Origin: Rhodanobacter sp. MP7CTX1
GTDB lineage: Bacteria > Pseudomonadota > Gammaproteobacteria > Xanthomonadales > Rhodanobacteraceae
DNA: 64,000 nt
NCBI RefSeq assembly: GCF_014205795.1
Contig: NZ_JACHCN010000004.1
Location: forward strand, 1-64,000
Direction: 5' to 3'
Shown here: in pieces, positions 7,685 to 16,102 of the stretch
Position numbering within the stretch: position 1 is the first letter of the stretch
Layout of the letters: the number at the start of each line of letters is the position of its first letter
Made by a program: the position numbers and the translations under genes
Notes under the pieces: generated by a model
The model's input: the letters and a program-made list of their open reading frames with translations, nothing else
Told to the model about the DNA's origin: nothing
Database searches by the model: none

Positions 7685-7885
7685 TCGGGTCTCCTGTAAG
7701 CCCAACTAGCATACATACGCAACCCGGCCCCGGCTATTCGGCGCGCGCAGATTCAGGCACACGAACGCTTTTCCTTAGCGTCCGGGCCAACCTCGGCGGC
7801 GGCTTGTGCAGGCGTTCTGCATGGACCCATACCGAGGGTTTAATGCCCCGTCCCCGTTACTGAGTTCGGAGCACTGGGCTCTGAC

Positions 7886-7933
7886 CTGGCTCTGACCGGT
7901 TAGCCCTTTTAACTTCCTCCGTCGCGGTTTTGG
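7886..7933 (+). repeat. dispersed 48-bp repeat, copy 2
   Basis: Close match to 3875-3922. It overlaps the 3' end of the small minus-strand gene at 7909-8145, so it supplies that protein's last codons and stop. Just upstream, ctctgacctggctctgacc repeats the ctctgacc motif. Confidence 0.6.
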
Positions 7934-8145
7934 AGCCTCTGTCCTTCGACCTGACCGAAGACTTCCCGCACAGCAAGGGCCGCGTTGAAGATGGCCTCCC
8001 CCAGCGTCGACACGCTTTGGGGATGCAAGGCATCTGCGCTGCAGATCTTGACCACGTCCCCATTGGCAGTGATCGTACGTAGCAGACTGTTGAGCTCATC
8101 GATTTGGTCAATGGTGACTCCGAAAACGAGGCGATCATGTGTCAT
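7909..8145 (-). CDS. small hypothetical protein
   Basis: A 78-aa frame beginning MTHDRLVFGVTIDQIDELNS, with a regular amphipathic pattern (LRTITANGDVVKICSADAL, STLGEAIFNAALAVREVFGQ). Composition looks protein-like and no signal peptide or membrane segment is seen. The C-terminal QNRDGGS is encoded by the dispersed repeat. The family is not recognised. The ATG at 8145 is preferred over an earlier start at 8196 whose extra residues are Arg/Ser-rich. Confidence 0.5.
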   Translation of the reverse strand: MTHDRLVFGVTIDQIDELNSLLRTITANGDVVKICSADALHPQSVSTLGEAIFNAALAVREVFGQVEGQRLQNRDGGS

Positions 8146-8302
8146 GGCATCCCTACTCCGGCGATCTCGCGAACGCAGCCGTCCGCCTGACAACACTATC
8201 CGTTGATTGGAAATATCTGAAAAGCAGATACCGCATAGCTGCGTAGCGACAGCAACGCATTCGCGCTATCGTTGCCGGGCGGCACATCACTCAGGGGGAG
8301 TC

Positions 8303-9133
8303 ATGGCAAGACGCAAGGAAAGCGGCCTCGAGGTCTTGATCTCGCTGCCATGGCCGGTTTGCATCGTGCTTGGCCCGCTCGCGTACATCAGCATTCGCTA
8401 CGGCATCGGCTGGTACCTCAGCTCAAGCAGTAGTCCCGTGCTGGTGGGTGTGGGCAAGCAGGCCGCTGCCGGTATCTATGCGCCCCTCGAGTGGATGGCA
8501 TTGGGCATCTGCTGGGCTGGCGCTCTCATTTCCTTCTTTCGTCAACGTAGCCGCAGACGCTTGCTGGATACGCAGACCGGGCTCGACAGCCTGCGCGCCA
8601 TGAGCTGGCGTGAGTTCGAAATGCTCGTGGGCGAAGCATTTCGCCGCCGCGGTTACGCCATCCAGGAAACTGGGCTTGGCGGCGCGGATGGCGGCATCGA
8701 CCTGATCCTGCGTAAGGACGGTAAGACCACGCTCGTGCAGTGCAAGCAATGGAAGACGCAGCGCGTCGATGTCAAAGTTGTTCGGGAGATGTTTGGCCTG
8801 CTGGCGCATCACGGTGCGGCGGCGGTGAAGATCGTTGCAGTGGGTGATTACACGGCGGATGCGCAGCGCTTCGCGCAGGGCAAGCCGATTGAGCTGATTC
8901 ATGGTGAGGCGTTGCTTGCGATGGTGCGCGAAGGTCAGACACTGCCGCCCGCAAAAATACCGACGACAGAGACCATAGCCGGCGTCAGGACACATCCTGA
9001 TCTGGCATCTTCAACCAATCCCGTCTGCCCAAAGTGCGGCACCGATATGATTCAGCGCTTCAACCGTCGAACGAAAGATCAATTTTGGGGTTGTGCAAAG
9101 TATCCGGCTTGCCGGGGTACTAGGGTGGTGTGA
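8303..9133 (+). CDS. Mrr-like restriction endonuclease with two membrane segments and a zinc finger
   Basis: A 276-aa protein. Two hydrophobic segments near the N-terminus (WPVCIVLGPLAYISIRYGIGW and WMALGICWAGALISFF) suggest membrane anchoring. Next comes an Mrr-cat nuclease domain of the PD-(D/E)XK fold: FEMLVGEAFRRRGYAI, GGADGGIDLIL with the active-site Asp, and TLVQCKQWKT with the QxK motif. It ends with a topoisomerase-type four-cysteine zinc finger (CPKCGTDM ... FWGCAKYPACRG). Mrr proteins cut modified or foreign DNA. The ATG at 8303 follows AGGGGGAG. A truncated second copy lies at 10661-10987. Confidence 0.88.
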   Translation: MARRKESGLEVLISLPWPVCIVLGPLAYISIRYGIGWYLSSSSSPVLVGVGKQAAAGIYAPLEWMALGICWAGALISFFRQRSRRRLLDTQTGLDSLRAMSWREFEMLVGEAFRRRGYAIQETGLGGADGGIDLILRKDGKTTLVQCKQWKTQRVDVKVVREMFGLLAHHGAAAVKIVAVGDYTADAQRFAQGKPIELIHGEALLAMVREGQTLPPAKIPTTETIAGVRTHPDLASSTNPVCPKCGTDMIQRFNRRTKDQFWGCAKYPACRGTRVV

Positions 9134-9269
9134 CCGCAATGGATAGCCATAGCTCCCCTTGTCGACGCCTCAGACAAATGAACCTGAAGACTCATGTCGC
9201 CGCCTCCCGCGCTTGGCGGTACGTTGGAACTACCACGGTTTCGACGTCGCCCAGCGACAGGAGGCAGCC

Positions 9270-10286
9270 ATGTCACTTTACGCAGCCATTGATCTGCATT
9301 CCAGTAACAGCGTGTTGGCCGTCATGGATGGCGATGGCAAGGCGCTGCTGCAGTGTCGGCGACCCAATAATCTACCGCGGCTGCTGGCCGATCTGGCGCC
9401 GTATCAGTCGGATCTGGTCGGGATTGCCGTGGAGTCGACCTACAACTGGTACTGGTTGGTCGATGGCCTGATGGATCACGGCTACGCCGTGCATCTGGTC
9501 AACACCACCGCGATTCCGCAGTACGACGGTCTCAAGCACGGCGACGATCACTCTGATGCGCTGCATCTGGCCCAACTAATGCGGTTAGGTCTGTTGCCGG
9601 AAGGCTACATCTACCCCCGCGATCAACGCGCCACGCGCGACCTGTTGCGCCGTCGCTTTGCCTTGGTTCGGCAGGCGGTAAGGCTGATGCTCTCGATCCA
9701 GTCAAGCTTCAGTCGCAGCACCGGCAAACAGCTGTCGGGCAACGCGCTGCGCCAGCTAACCGCGGTGCAGTTGGAATCACTGTTTCCCGATTTGTCCACG
9801 CGCTACGGTGTGCTCATCCAGTTCCAGTTGTGGCTGACGGTGCAGGATCAAATCACGGCGCTGGAGCGCTGGGTGCGCAGGGATCTGGCGCGGCCAGACT
9901 TGTTGATGCGGCTACAGAGCGTGCCGGGCATCGGCCCGATCCTGGGCATGACGATCCTGCTGGAAAGCGGTGCTATCGGGCGCTTTGCTTCGGTCGGGGA
10001 CTACGCCTCGTATTGCCGCATGGTGGAGAGCGTGCGGTTGTCCAACGGCAAGAAGAAGGGACATGGCAATCGCAAGTGTGGCAACCGCTATCTGTGCTGG
10101 GCGTTCATGGAAGCGGCTACCTACGCCGTGCGTTTCCATCCATCGATCCGCCGCTGGTACGAGCGCAAGCGAGCGCGTAAGCATCGCGTGGTCGCCATCA
10201 AGGCGGTGGCGCATAAACTGGCGCGAGCTTGCTATCACATGTTGCACGAGGGCACGTCGTTCGATCCCACGCGCGCCTTCGGTTGA
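9270..10286 (+). CDS. IS110-family transposase (DEDD recombinase)
   Basis: A 338-aa IS110-family protein. The N-terminal DEDD/RuvC-like domain has AAIDLHSSNSVLAVMD (first Asp), AVESTYNWYWLVDGL (Glu) and HGDDHSDALHLAQLM (last Asp pair). The C-terminal Tnp20 domain has LQSVPGIGPILGMTILLESG and the serine region near YCRMVESVRLSNGKKKG. AGGAGG precedes the ATG. IS110 elements have no classical long terminal repeats and are guided by an element-encoded bridge RNA. The element lies between an intact and a truncated Mrr gene. Confidence 0.92.
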   Translation: MSLYAAIDLHSSNSVLAVMDGDGKALLQCRRPNNLPRLLADLAPYQSDLVGIAVESTYNWYWLVDGLMDHGYAVHLVNTTAIPQYDGLKHGDDHSDALHLAQLMRLGLLPEGYIYPRDQRATRDLLRRRFALVRQAVRLMLSIQSSFSRSTGKQLSGNALRQLTAVQLESLFPDLSTRYGVLIQFQLWLTVQDQITALERWVRRDLARPDLLMRLQSVPGIGPILGMTILLESGAIGRFASVGDYASYCRMVESVRLSNGKKKGHGNRKCGNRYLCWAFMEAATYAVRFHPSIRRWYERKRARKHRVVAIKAVAHKLARACYHMLHEGTSFDPTRAFG

Positions 10287-10360
10287 TTAGGCCGACGATC
10301 GCAGGCCGACCAAGGGGTATGGCTCCGAGCCACGTACCTGAAAGGTCGCGATCGTCGGCA
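10287..10360 (+). ncRNA. candidate structured (bridge/seek) RNA region 3' of the IS110 transposase
   Basis: Just after the transposase stop a 12-bp perfect stem (gccgacgatcgc / gcgatcgtcggc) encloses inner pairing gacc/ggtc and a ggct-ccg-agcc hairpin. More hairpins follow to about 10440 (for example gggccttcgagccc). IS1111-group members of the IS110 family carry their guide RNA downstream of the transposase, so a bridge RNA is plausible here. The exact ends and guide loops cannot be assigned. The whole stretch 10287-10660 has no coding gene. Confidence 0.4.
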
Positions 10361-10660
10361 CCCGTGTTGCAGCAGGACCGCACGTGGACCGAGCCACGCA
10401 AGGGTGGGCCTTCGAGCCCGTGACTCTGTGCGACGCACGACGCGCACCTGGACGGACGCCGCGATGACCGATGAGTGTTTGGTAACAGCGGGGCCGCGAT
10501 GCGGCTCCAACCAGAATGGTGACTGGCGCGATCTTCGCGCCGCATGAAACGCAACGGCTGGCGATCATCTGCACGACGGGACATTATGCACTTCGGCCAC
10601 ACCGGAGTCGGGCTTATGCGTGCCTGTTGACCCGGACGGCGAAATGGTGACCCCTTCGCC

Positions 10661-10987
10661 CGTCACGGCGCGGCTGCGGTGAAGATTGTCGCGGTGGGTG
10701 ACTACACCCGGGACGCGCAGCGCTTTGCGCAGGGAAAAACGATTGAGCTGATTCACGGTGAGGCGTTGCTTGCGATGGTGCGCGAAGGTCAGACGCCCCC
10801 GCCCGCCAAAGGAGCGACGACAGAGACCATAGCCGCCGGCACGACACACCCAGACTCGACGCCTTCAGCCAATCCCATCTGTCCAAAGTGCGGCAGCGAT
10901 ATGGTTCAGCGCTCAAACCGTCAAACTAAAGACCACTTCTGGGGTTGCGCAAAGTATCCAGCTTGCCGGGGTGCGAGAGCGGCGTGA
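10661..10987 (+). pseudogene. 3' fragment of a second Mrr-like nuclease gene
   Basis: From RHGAAAVKIVAVGDYT to the end, the frame parallels the C-terminal third of the Mrr-like protein at 8303-9133, including the zinc finger (CPKCGSDM ... FWGCAKYPACRGARA). The nuclease catalytic domain and N-terminus are missing. Homology starts abruptly at 10661, right after the non-coding part of the IS110 region, so the copy was probably truncated by that insertion or an associated deletion. It diverges from the intact copy at the protein level, so the duplication is not recent. Confidence 0.85.
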
Positions 10988-11053
10988 GCGGAATGAATGA
11001 CTCTGCCCACTTTCCTACCAAAAACCTTATTTTATTGGAGCTTTAAGATACAT

Positions 11054-11836
11054 ATGGACGTCGAAACTGAACTCAAAGCCCTAGAGAACTCTCTCCGAAG
11101 CCTTATCGAGCATGTGCTGCGCTTAAAATACGGCGCAGAGTGGGAGAAGTCTCTAAAAGTGACTCCGGAGACAGTGGCCAATTGGAAAGTGCGACGTGAA
11201 GTTGAAAGAAAGCGCCTCGCAGGAGAAACGCTCGATTCGCGCCTTCTGTACTATTCAAATTTCCATGACTTACGATCATTGATCGCTAAACATTGGAGTG
11301 ATGGCTTTTCGGAAGTCTTTGGCGAAAAACGAAGGCTGGAGGTGCACCTCGAAGAAATGGAGAGGCTGCGCGATCCAAATGCTCATCGACGCGAGATGCA
11401 CACGTATCAGAAGCACCTTGTTTTAGGCATTTCCGGGCAGATAAGGATATTAATTATGAAACACCGTGGCCGCGGCGACGACCCAGACACTTATTTTCCT
11501 AAAATAGAAGCCGTTACAGACAACTTAGGTAATCAGGCATCGAACACCAACTATGCTCAACAAATCATCTGTAAACCCACCTTGCGGGTTGGCGATGAAG
11601 TCGAGATTCGCATTGACTCCATAGATCCTTTGGGCGGCGAACTGTCCTATAGCATCGCGCGCATTGGCCCAAAAGTTTGGACCTCAAAAAACATAGGTGT
11701 CATACGCTTCACCGAGCAAGATATCGGCAAGTTTTGCGATATCAATGTAATGGTTCGAAGCGTCCGCAACCACCACGCATATCAAGATTTTGATGACTAC
11801 GTGATGTATCGCTATTCAGTCCTTCCAGCAAGGTAA
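11054..11836 (+). CDS. Swt1-family HEPN domain protein
   Basis: A 260-aa protein with an N-terminal Swt1-type HEPN domain: LRSLIEHVLRLKYGAEWEKSL, then LLYYSNFHDLRSLIAKHW and the candidate R-x4-H ribonuclease motif in RLRDPNAHRRE. HEPN proteins are often RNases in toxin-antitoxin, abortive-infection or defence modules. The C-terminal part (LRVGDEVEIRIDSIDPLGGE ...) looks like a beta-rich domain of unknown role. The gene is clearly more AT-rich than the flanking chromosome, suggesting transfer. The ATG at 11054 is preferred for the domain start; an in-frame ATG at 10997 would add 19 residues. No antitoxin partner is visible next to it. Confidence 0.75.
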   Translation: MDVETELKALENSLRSLIEHVLRLKYGAEWEKSLKVTPETVANWKVRREVERKRLAGETLDSRLLYYSNFHDLRSLIAKHWSDGFSEVFGEKRRLEVHLEEMERLRDPNAHRREMHTYQKHLVLGISGQIRILIMKHRGRGDDPDTYFPKIEAVTDNLGNQASNTNYAQQIICKPTLRVGDEVEIRIDSIDPLGGELSYSIARIGPKVWTSKNIGVIRFTEQDIGKFCDINVMVRSVRNHHAYQDFDDYVMYRYSVLPAR

Positions 11837-12139
11837 TCCGATGGAAGACCTGGCCATTCTGAAACAATCTAAACATTCGCCACCGCTCATGAGCGAGGCA
11901 TAGACCACAATCGGATTGTTAGCTCTGGTGTTAGTAGCCGAAACCGAGACGGGGGGTAGTTAAGCCACTAACATCAGCACCTGATGCCACCGCAAAAAGA
12001 TCGGCCAAAGGGGACGGAGGTCGTTAGGGCGAACGCAGGCTTAGCCTTCGACCATTTGCTTGCGTCGAGGCTGGCTCGCCTGGGCTTCTACTGCTGACCC
12101 AGGCGGTTTAACCACCCCCAAACAAAATGGGGTCAGAGT
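11837..12139. other. intergenic stretch with repeat remnants, no gene seen
   Basis: About 300 bp between the HEPN gene and the IS4 element. It contains a diverged inverted copy of the dispersed repeat (11939-11973, ccgaaaccgagacgg to ccactaac), a related ggggacggaggtcgttagg near 12010, and the left half of the palindrome split by the IS4 insertion. No frame looks coding. Confidence 0.6.
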
Positions 12140-13485
12140 CTGAGGTATCCCCACTTCTCCCTGCGCCAGATCAGCAACTTATGGCGTTGTCGGGTGGCTA
12201 GAAGTGCGCGCATGGCGCAGTCTTCAAGGCGACGAAACCATACGAGGACCGCAGACCATGCGCGCCAGCCAAGTATTGCAGAAGTGTCTTGAGCGTTCAC
12301 TGCGACCCATGCACGAGGCGCGCTCGCGCGTACTTCTTCGCTCGGTCGAGGCGTTGTTGACGGGGCGGCGATTGACCTTGATGGATATCGCCCGTGCGTG
12401 GCCCGGTGCCGAACGGGTGCGTGCGCCGCTGAAAGCGTTCGATCGCCTTTTGAGCAACCCGCATCTGCGCCAAGAACGCGAACCCATTTACGGCGACATG
12501 GCACACTGGTTGTTGCGTAGCGAACGACCGGTCATCGTGATCGATTGGTCGGATCTCAAGGCGGACAAGGCATGGTGCCTGCTGCGCGCGGCGGCGCCGG
12601 TTGGTGGGCGCACGCTGCCGGTGCTGGATATGGTCTTTCCCGGCCAACAGCAGGGCTCTCCCAAAGCTGAAAAGATTTTCCTCGAACATCTGCGCACGCT
12701 GATCCCGTCCTCGACACGGCCGATCCTGGTGACCGATGCGGGGTTCCGCCGCCCTTGGTTTCAGGCGGTTTCGGCGATGGGCTGGAACTGGGTGGGTCGA
12801 CTGCGCGACCGGACGCTGGTCAAACCCGTCGACGTTAGCGATGAGGACGCCCAGTGGGTGCCATGCCGCGCCTTGTATGCGCTGGCGCGTTCGACGCCCC
12901 GCGACATGGGCTTGATGGATACCGTCCGTAACACCCCTTGGGTCTGCCGCGTGGTGATCCACCGCAAGCCACGTCGAGGCCGAAAGCATCGCAACCACTT
13001 TGGGCACATCGCGCGCAGCAAGGTCAGTCTGCAATGCGCCGCACGTGAGCGCGAGCCGTGGCTGATTGTGGCGCCACCGGCATTGGCCGATCTGAGTGCT
13101 CGCCAGTTGATCGTGCTGTACGGGCGGCGCATGCAAATTGAATCTTCGTTCCGCGATTTGAAATCACATCGTTACGGTCAAGGCTTCGAAGATAGCCTGA
13201 CGCGCAGCGGAAAACGCATCGAAATCCTGTTGCTGGTGAACGCACTGGCCGCCTTTACCAGTTGGCTTGCCGGCCTAGCCTGCGAAGCAGTCGGCATCGC
13301 GCATTGGCTCTCACCACGACGATCCGTGCGAAGGCTATATTCGGTCTTGCGTCTTGGCCGTGAAGCTTTGGACAGATCATGGCCGACGGAACATCTATCG
13401 CGATGGTTGGATCGACTGAGATCGCTTCCTCCGACGGCACTCACTCACATGCAGGTGCCGACATGAATTCGTGGGGATACCTCAG
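12140..13485 (+). mobile_element. complete IS4-family insertion sequence with 15-bp IRs and 9-bp target duplication
   Basis: Perfect terminal inverted repeats ctgaggtatccccac (12140-12154) and gtggggatacctcag (13471-13485) enclose one transposase gene; total length 1346 bp. The element is flanked by the identical 9-mer ggtcagagt at 12131-12139 and 13486-13494, a clean target-site duplication. Both ends are exact, so the insertion appears recent. Confidence 0.93.
12258..13466 (+). CDS. IS4-family transposase
   Basis: A 402-aa DDE transposase. First catalytic Asp region VIVIDWSDLKADKAW, second PILVTDAGFRRPWF, and the IS4 C1 signature Y-(2)-R-(3)-E-(6)-K present as YGRRMQIESSFRDLKSHRYG. The gene fills the IS body between the inverted repeats. 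An earlier in-frame ATG at 12204 exists; 12258 (MRASQVLQKCLERSL) is chosen as the more usual N-terminus. It appears intact and therefore potentially active. Confidence 0.92.
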   Translation: MRASQVLQKCLERSLRPMHEARSRVLLRSVEALLTGRRLTLMDIARAWPGAERVRAPLKAFDRLLSNPHLRQEREPIYGDMAHWLLRSERPVIVIDWSDLKADKAWCLLRAAAPVGGRTLPVLDMVFPGQQQGSPKAEKIFLEHLRTLIPSSTRPILVTDAGFRRPWFQAVSAMGWNWVGRLRDRTLVKPVDVSDEDAQWVPCRALYALARSTPRDMGLMDTVRNTPWVCRVVIHRKPRRGRKHRNHFGHIARSKVSLQCAAREREPWLIVAPPALADLSARQLIVLYGRRMQIESSFRDLKSHRYGQGFEDSLTRSGKRIEILLLVNALAAFTSWLAGLACEAVGIAHWLSPRRSVRRLYSVLRLGREALDRSWPTEHLSRWLDRLRSLPPTALTHMQVPT

Positions 13486-13511
13486 GGTCAGAGTAACCCT
13501 GACCCCATTAG
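13486..13511. repeat. right half of a palindrome split by the IS4 insertion
   Basis: Removing the IS and one 9-mer restores tggggtcagagtaaccctga followed by cccca. Its outer arms tggggtcag and ctgacccca are exact reverse complements. The left half is at 12129-12139. The element therefore inserted into a pre-existing hairpin-type repeat. Related ctgacc/ggtcag motifs occur near 7050, 7155 and 7880. Confidence 0.75.
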
Positions 13512-13585
13512 CTTTATTGCCGCGTTTAAATTGCCCACGACACCTTCTCTGTATCTGTGGAAGGACTTTGAGCCGGCCAGCTTAA

Positions 13586-16102
13586 TTAGCTTGCTTGTCT
13601 CGGAATATCTGCCACCTGGCGAAGCAAATCGGCGGCGCGTGCACCCGCACCGCGTAGGATATCCAAAACGTAATTCCTATTATTCTCAAATCGGGCTTTT
13701 TGAGATTCTCCGTTTATGATTTTTCTTTCGATTTCATGCGCACGCTGAAGTAACGCACTTGTTAGCACGGAAAGGACCTCAAATCGATAGTCTCCGCGAT
13801 CGCTAAGTTCGCGTACCAGGGAGACCACGTCCGCGCGATAAGCGGCAGTGGTATTTGGCAGCGTCGAAAGAAGCAAGTCATGCAGACCATTAAGCAGGTC
13901 CGCTAACTCCGACTCTTTCGAGTCAGAAGCCTTGCTTTTTGCAAGAAAAAGTTCTTTGGCCGCCGCAGACAGTTCATCATAGGCCTGATCAAACTCTCTA
14001 TTCCTTGATCGATTTATGCCGTTAATGACATAACCCTCAGCCTTCCTTTCGCCCCACAAAACTTCCTCGCCAGGAAACTCCTTCAAGGCATTGATCGCAA
14101 CCTCTATAACACCGGGTCCAAAAGAAGCATCTCTTTCACACCGGTACCAAAGATCAAAAAGAACGTGTTTGCGAGCCCCTTTCTGATAGGCTTGTGCAAG
14201 CAACTTTCTAGCCTCACCAACACCGCCCGGTTCCGTTTCGCAAATCATTCGCGCCTTAAATAATAATAAGTCGGGATGATTTTTCTGCGTCTTGATAGCG
14301 GCATCAATTGTCCGGCGCGCAGCAGAAAGATCACGATTTCGTAGCGCCAGCGCCTGTGAAATGGCGATCGCCACATCCTTATTGTGATCTTGCGAGGTCC
14401 GCGCCTTGACCTTCGATCTCGCCTCACGAATCTTTCTCTCCAACGCGACATGATCGCCCGCCAACTCACTACGCTTGGAAACAACCAAGAGCGCAGCGGA
14501 CATGCCGATATCAAAACGCGGCTCGGATTGAATAATTTTTGGCGCGTTCACAATGAATAGTGACTGCAATTCATCTAACGCATCTTCTAATCCAATCTCC
14601 AAAAGCCCACTTGCACTCATAAGCTCTGCCTTAGAGCACTCACCTAAGAACGCCAAGCACAAAAGGACCCGCATCGCCGGACGAGAAAGATGCTCGATTT
14701 CCCGCCCCAAAACAGCGTTACGTGCATCCTCACCTGAGTGATTCTTCCAATCATCAATAGCCCGACGGAGATTGTTTCCGCGCCGAACCACCCTAAGGAT
14801 CGAATCCGTGAGCAAAGGGGAGCCTTTCGTTGCCTCTGCCAGCAGTTGCGCCCCGTTTCTTGGGAGCGTCACACTGTATCTAGCAGTTAAGATAGCGAGC
14901 AAATCAACGTACTCTTCGCCCTCCAAACCCTTCAGGGTGATTGCCGCATTTGAAGAATACGAAGCGTTTGAACGTGTCGTCAGAAGAAACCTCGCCCGCT
15001 CCGAACCTGCCTGTTGCGCAAACTCCAACGTCCGCCTTTGGTCATTCGGCTCGAGCGAGTCAATATCGTCCAATACAAATAAGGTGGCATAATTGGCGAT
15101 TTCGATACGAACCATTTGACTCAGCTCGGCATCTGAGGCGTCACTTAACTCCGCGTCGACATATCCAAGGTTTCTGCCTATGGCCACCAGCATAGTTCGA
15201 AAACACTTGAAATGTGTCTCTGGCATTGTTTTCCAGAGATTTTCAAAGCCCGAGAATTGACGCTTCTTTGCAGTCAACCAAACGATTCTCTCAATCCCGA
15301 GCGGGGCCATATAAGCGACCTGCGTGGCAAATTCATATGCGACGGATGTCTTTCCCTTTCCGCCCTCGCCCGCAATAACTTTCGCATATTGAAATTGGTC
15401 GTTGAGCCACGCCCATAGCTCTGTCAGCACGTCCGTGCGACCTACGAACCTTGTACAAATGACGTCTCTACTCGGTAGATTATGGTCTAGCGCAGCACCT
15501 GAACGCTTTTCGAGCACAAGGCGCCCGAGTTCTCCAGCGACCTTATCAAGCGTCCCATCGCTAAGTACCAGCTGCCAATCGACCATATCAGTCGCCAGCG
15601 TACTCCTATCGCCTCGCCTAACAGCCACGTCTCCTGCATCGAAGGCATACTTACCCTTACTTACCTCAGGGCCTCTTTTTTTAAATCTATTCGGAGTACT
15701 GACTTTTCTTCTAGGTATGCAAATAACGCCGATCTTTATGGAGCTAGACAATTGGTGCTCTTCGTAAGTAAAGAATATCTCCTCGGTTAGCCAAGACTCG
15801 ATTTTCCCACGAAGCAACTGCATGTTAAAAGGAGTGGCTGTAATTCCTGAGACATGGTACCGAACGTCCTTTTCGACCTCCCCAACGCCAAATACTATGA
15901 ACCCGCCATATGTGTTGTAGAAAGACGCAATATCTTTGACTGCTTCCGCCATTGATTCAGCATCATCCGCATAGCCATCTCTCTTAAAATCGAGACAGAA
16001 TGACTCGGTGGCGCAGAAATCTATTTCTGACAATTTGGCCAGAATTTTGTCAGGCAGGTGCCCCTGCTCAACAGCGCGAGCAATCGAAACAATCCATTCC
16101 AT
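13586..16102 (-). CDS. AlbA_2 (Schlafen-like)-STAND NTPase fusion, candidate defence protein
   Basis: An 838-aa multidomain protein. Residues about 28-165 form an AlbA_2/Schlafen-like domain: ATESFCLDFKRDG (E33, D38, K40 at the positions of the ExxxxExK motif) and YNTYGGFIVFGVGE. Residues about 215-440 form an NB-ARC/STAND NTPase: FVGRTDVLTELW, P-loop AGEGGKGKTS (about 245-252), Walker B LFVLDDID (about 341-348), FLLTTRS with the sensor Arg, and a GxP motif in GSPLL. The C-terminal half is helical and TPR/winged-helix-like. This is the layout of STAND immune sensors: effector, switch, sensor. The gene is AT-rich and stands alone, between an IS4 element and a duplicated icmF end. The preceding AGGGGAA supports the ATG. 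Confidence 0.85.
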   Translation of the reverse strand: MEWIVSIARAVEQGHLPDKILAKLSEIDFCATESFCLDFKRDGYADDAESMAEAVKDIASFYNTYGGFIVFGVGEVEKDVRYHVSGITATPFNMQLLRGKIESWLTEEIFFTYEEHQLSSSIKIGVICIPRRKVSTPNRFKKRGPEVSKGKYAFDAGDVAVRRGDRSTLATDMVDWQLVLSDGTLDKVAGELGRLVLEKRSGAALDHNLPSRDVICTRFVGRTDVLTELWAWLNDQFQYAKVIAGEGGKGKTSVAYEFATQVAYMAPLGIERIVWLTAKKRQFSGFENLWKTMPETHFKCFRTMLVAIGRNLGYVDAELSDASDAELSQMVRIEIANYATLFVLDDIDSLEPNDQRRTLEFAQQAGSERARFLLTTRSNASYSSNAAITLKGLEGEEYVDLLAILTARYSVTLPRNGAQLLAEATKGSPLLTDSILRVVRRGNNLRRAIDDWKNHSGEDARNAVLGREIEHLSRPAMRVLLCLAFLGECSKAELMSASGLLEIGLEDALDELQSLFIVNAPKIIQSEPRFDIGMSAALLVVSKRSELAGDHVALERKIREARSKVKARTSQDHNKDVAIAISQALALRNRDLSAARRTIDAAIKTQKNHPDLLLFKARMICETEPGGVGEARKLLAQAYQKGARKHVLFDLWYRCERDASFGPGVIEVAINALKEFPGEEVLWGERKAEGYVINGINRSRNREFDQAYDELSAAAKELFLAKSKASDSKESELADLLNGLHDLLLSTLPNTTAAYRADVVSLVRELSDRGDYRFEVLSVLTSALLQRAHEIERKIINGESQKARFENNRNYVLDILRGAGARAADLLRQVADIPRQAS

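Noticed and set aside
3875-12030. Integron attC sites
   Set aside because: gttag...taac motifs recall attC cores, but flanking genes face both directions, no integrase is seen, and the sites lack the paired R/L box spacing.
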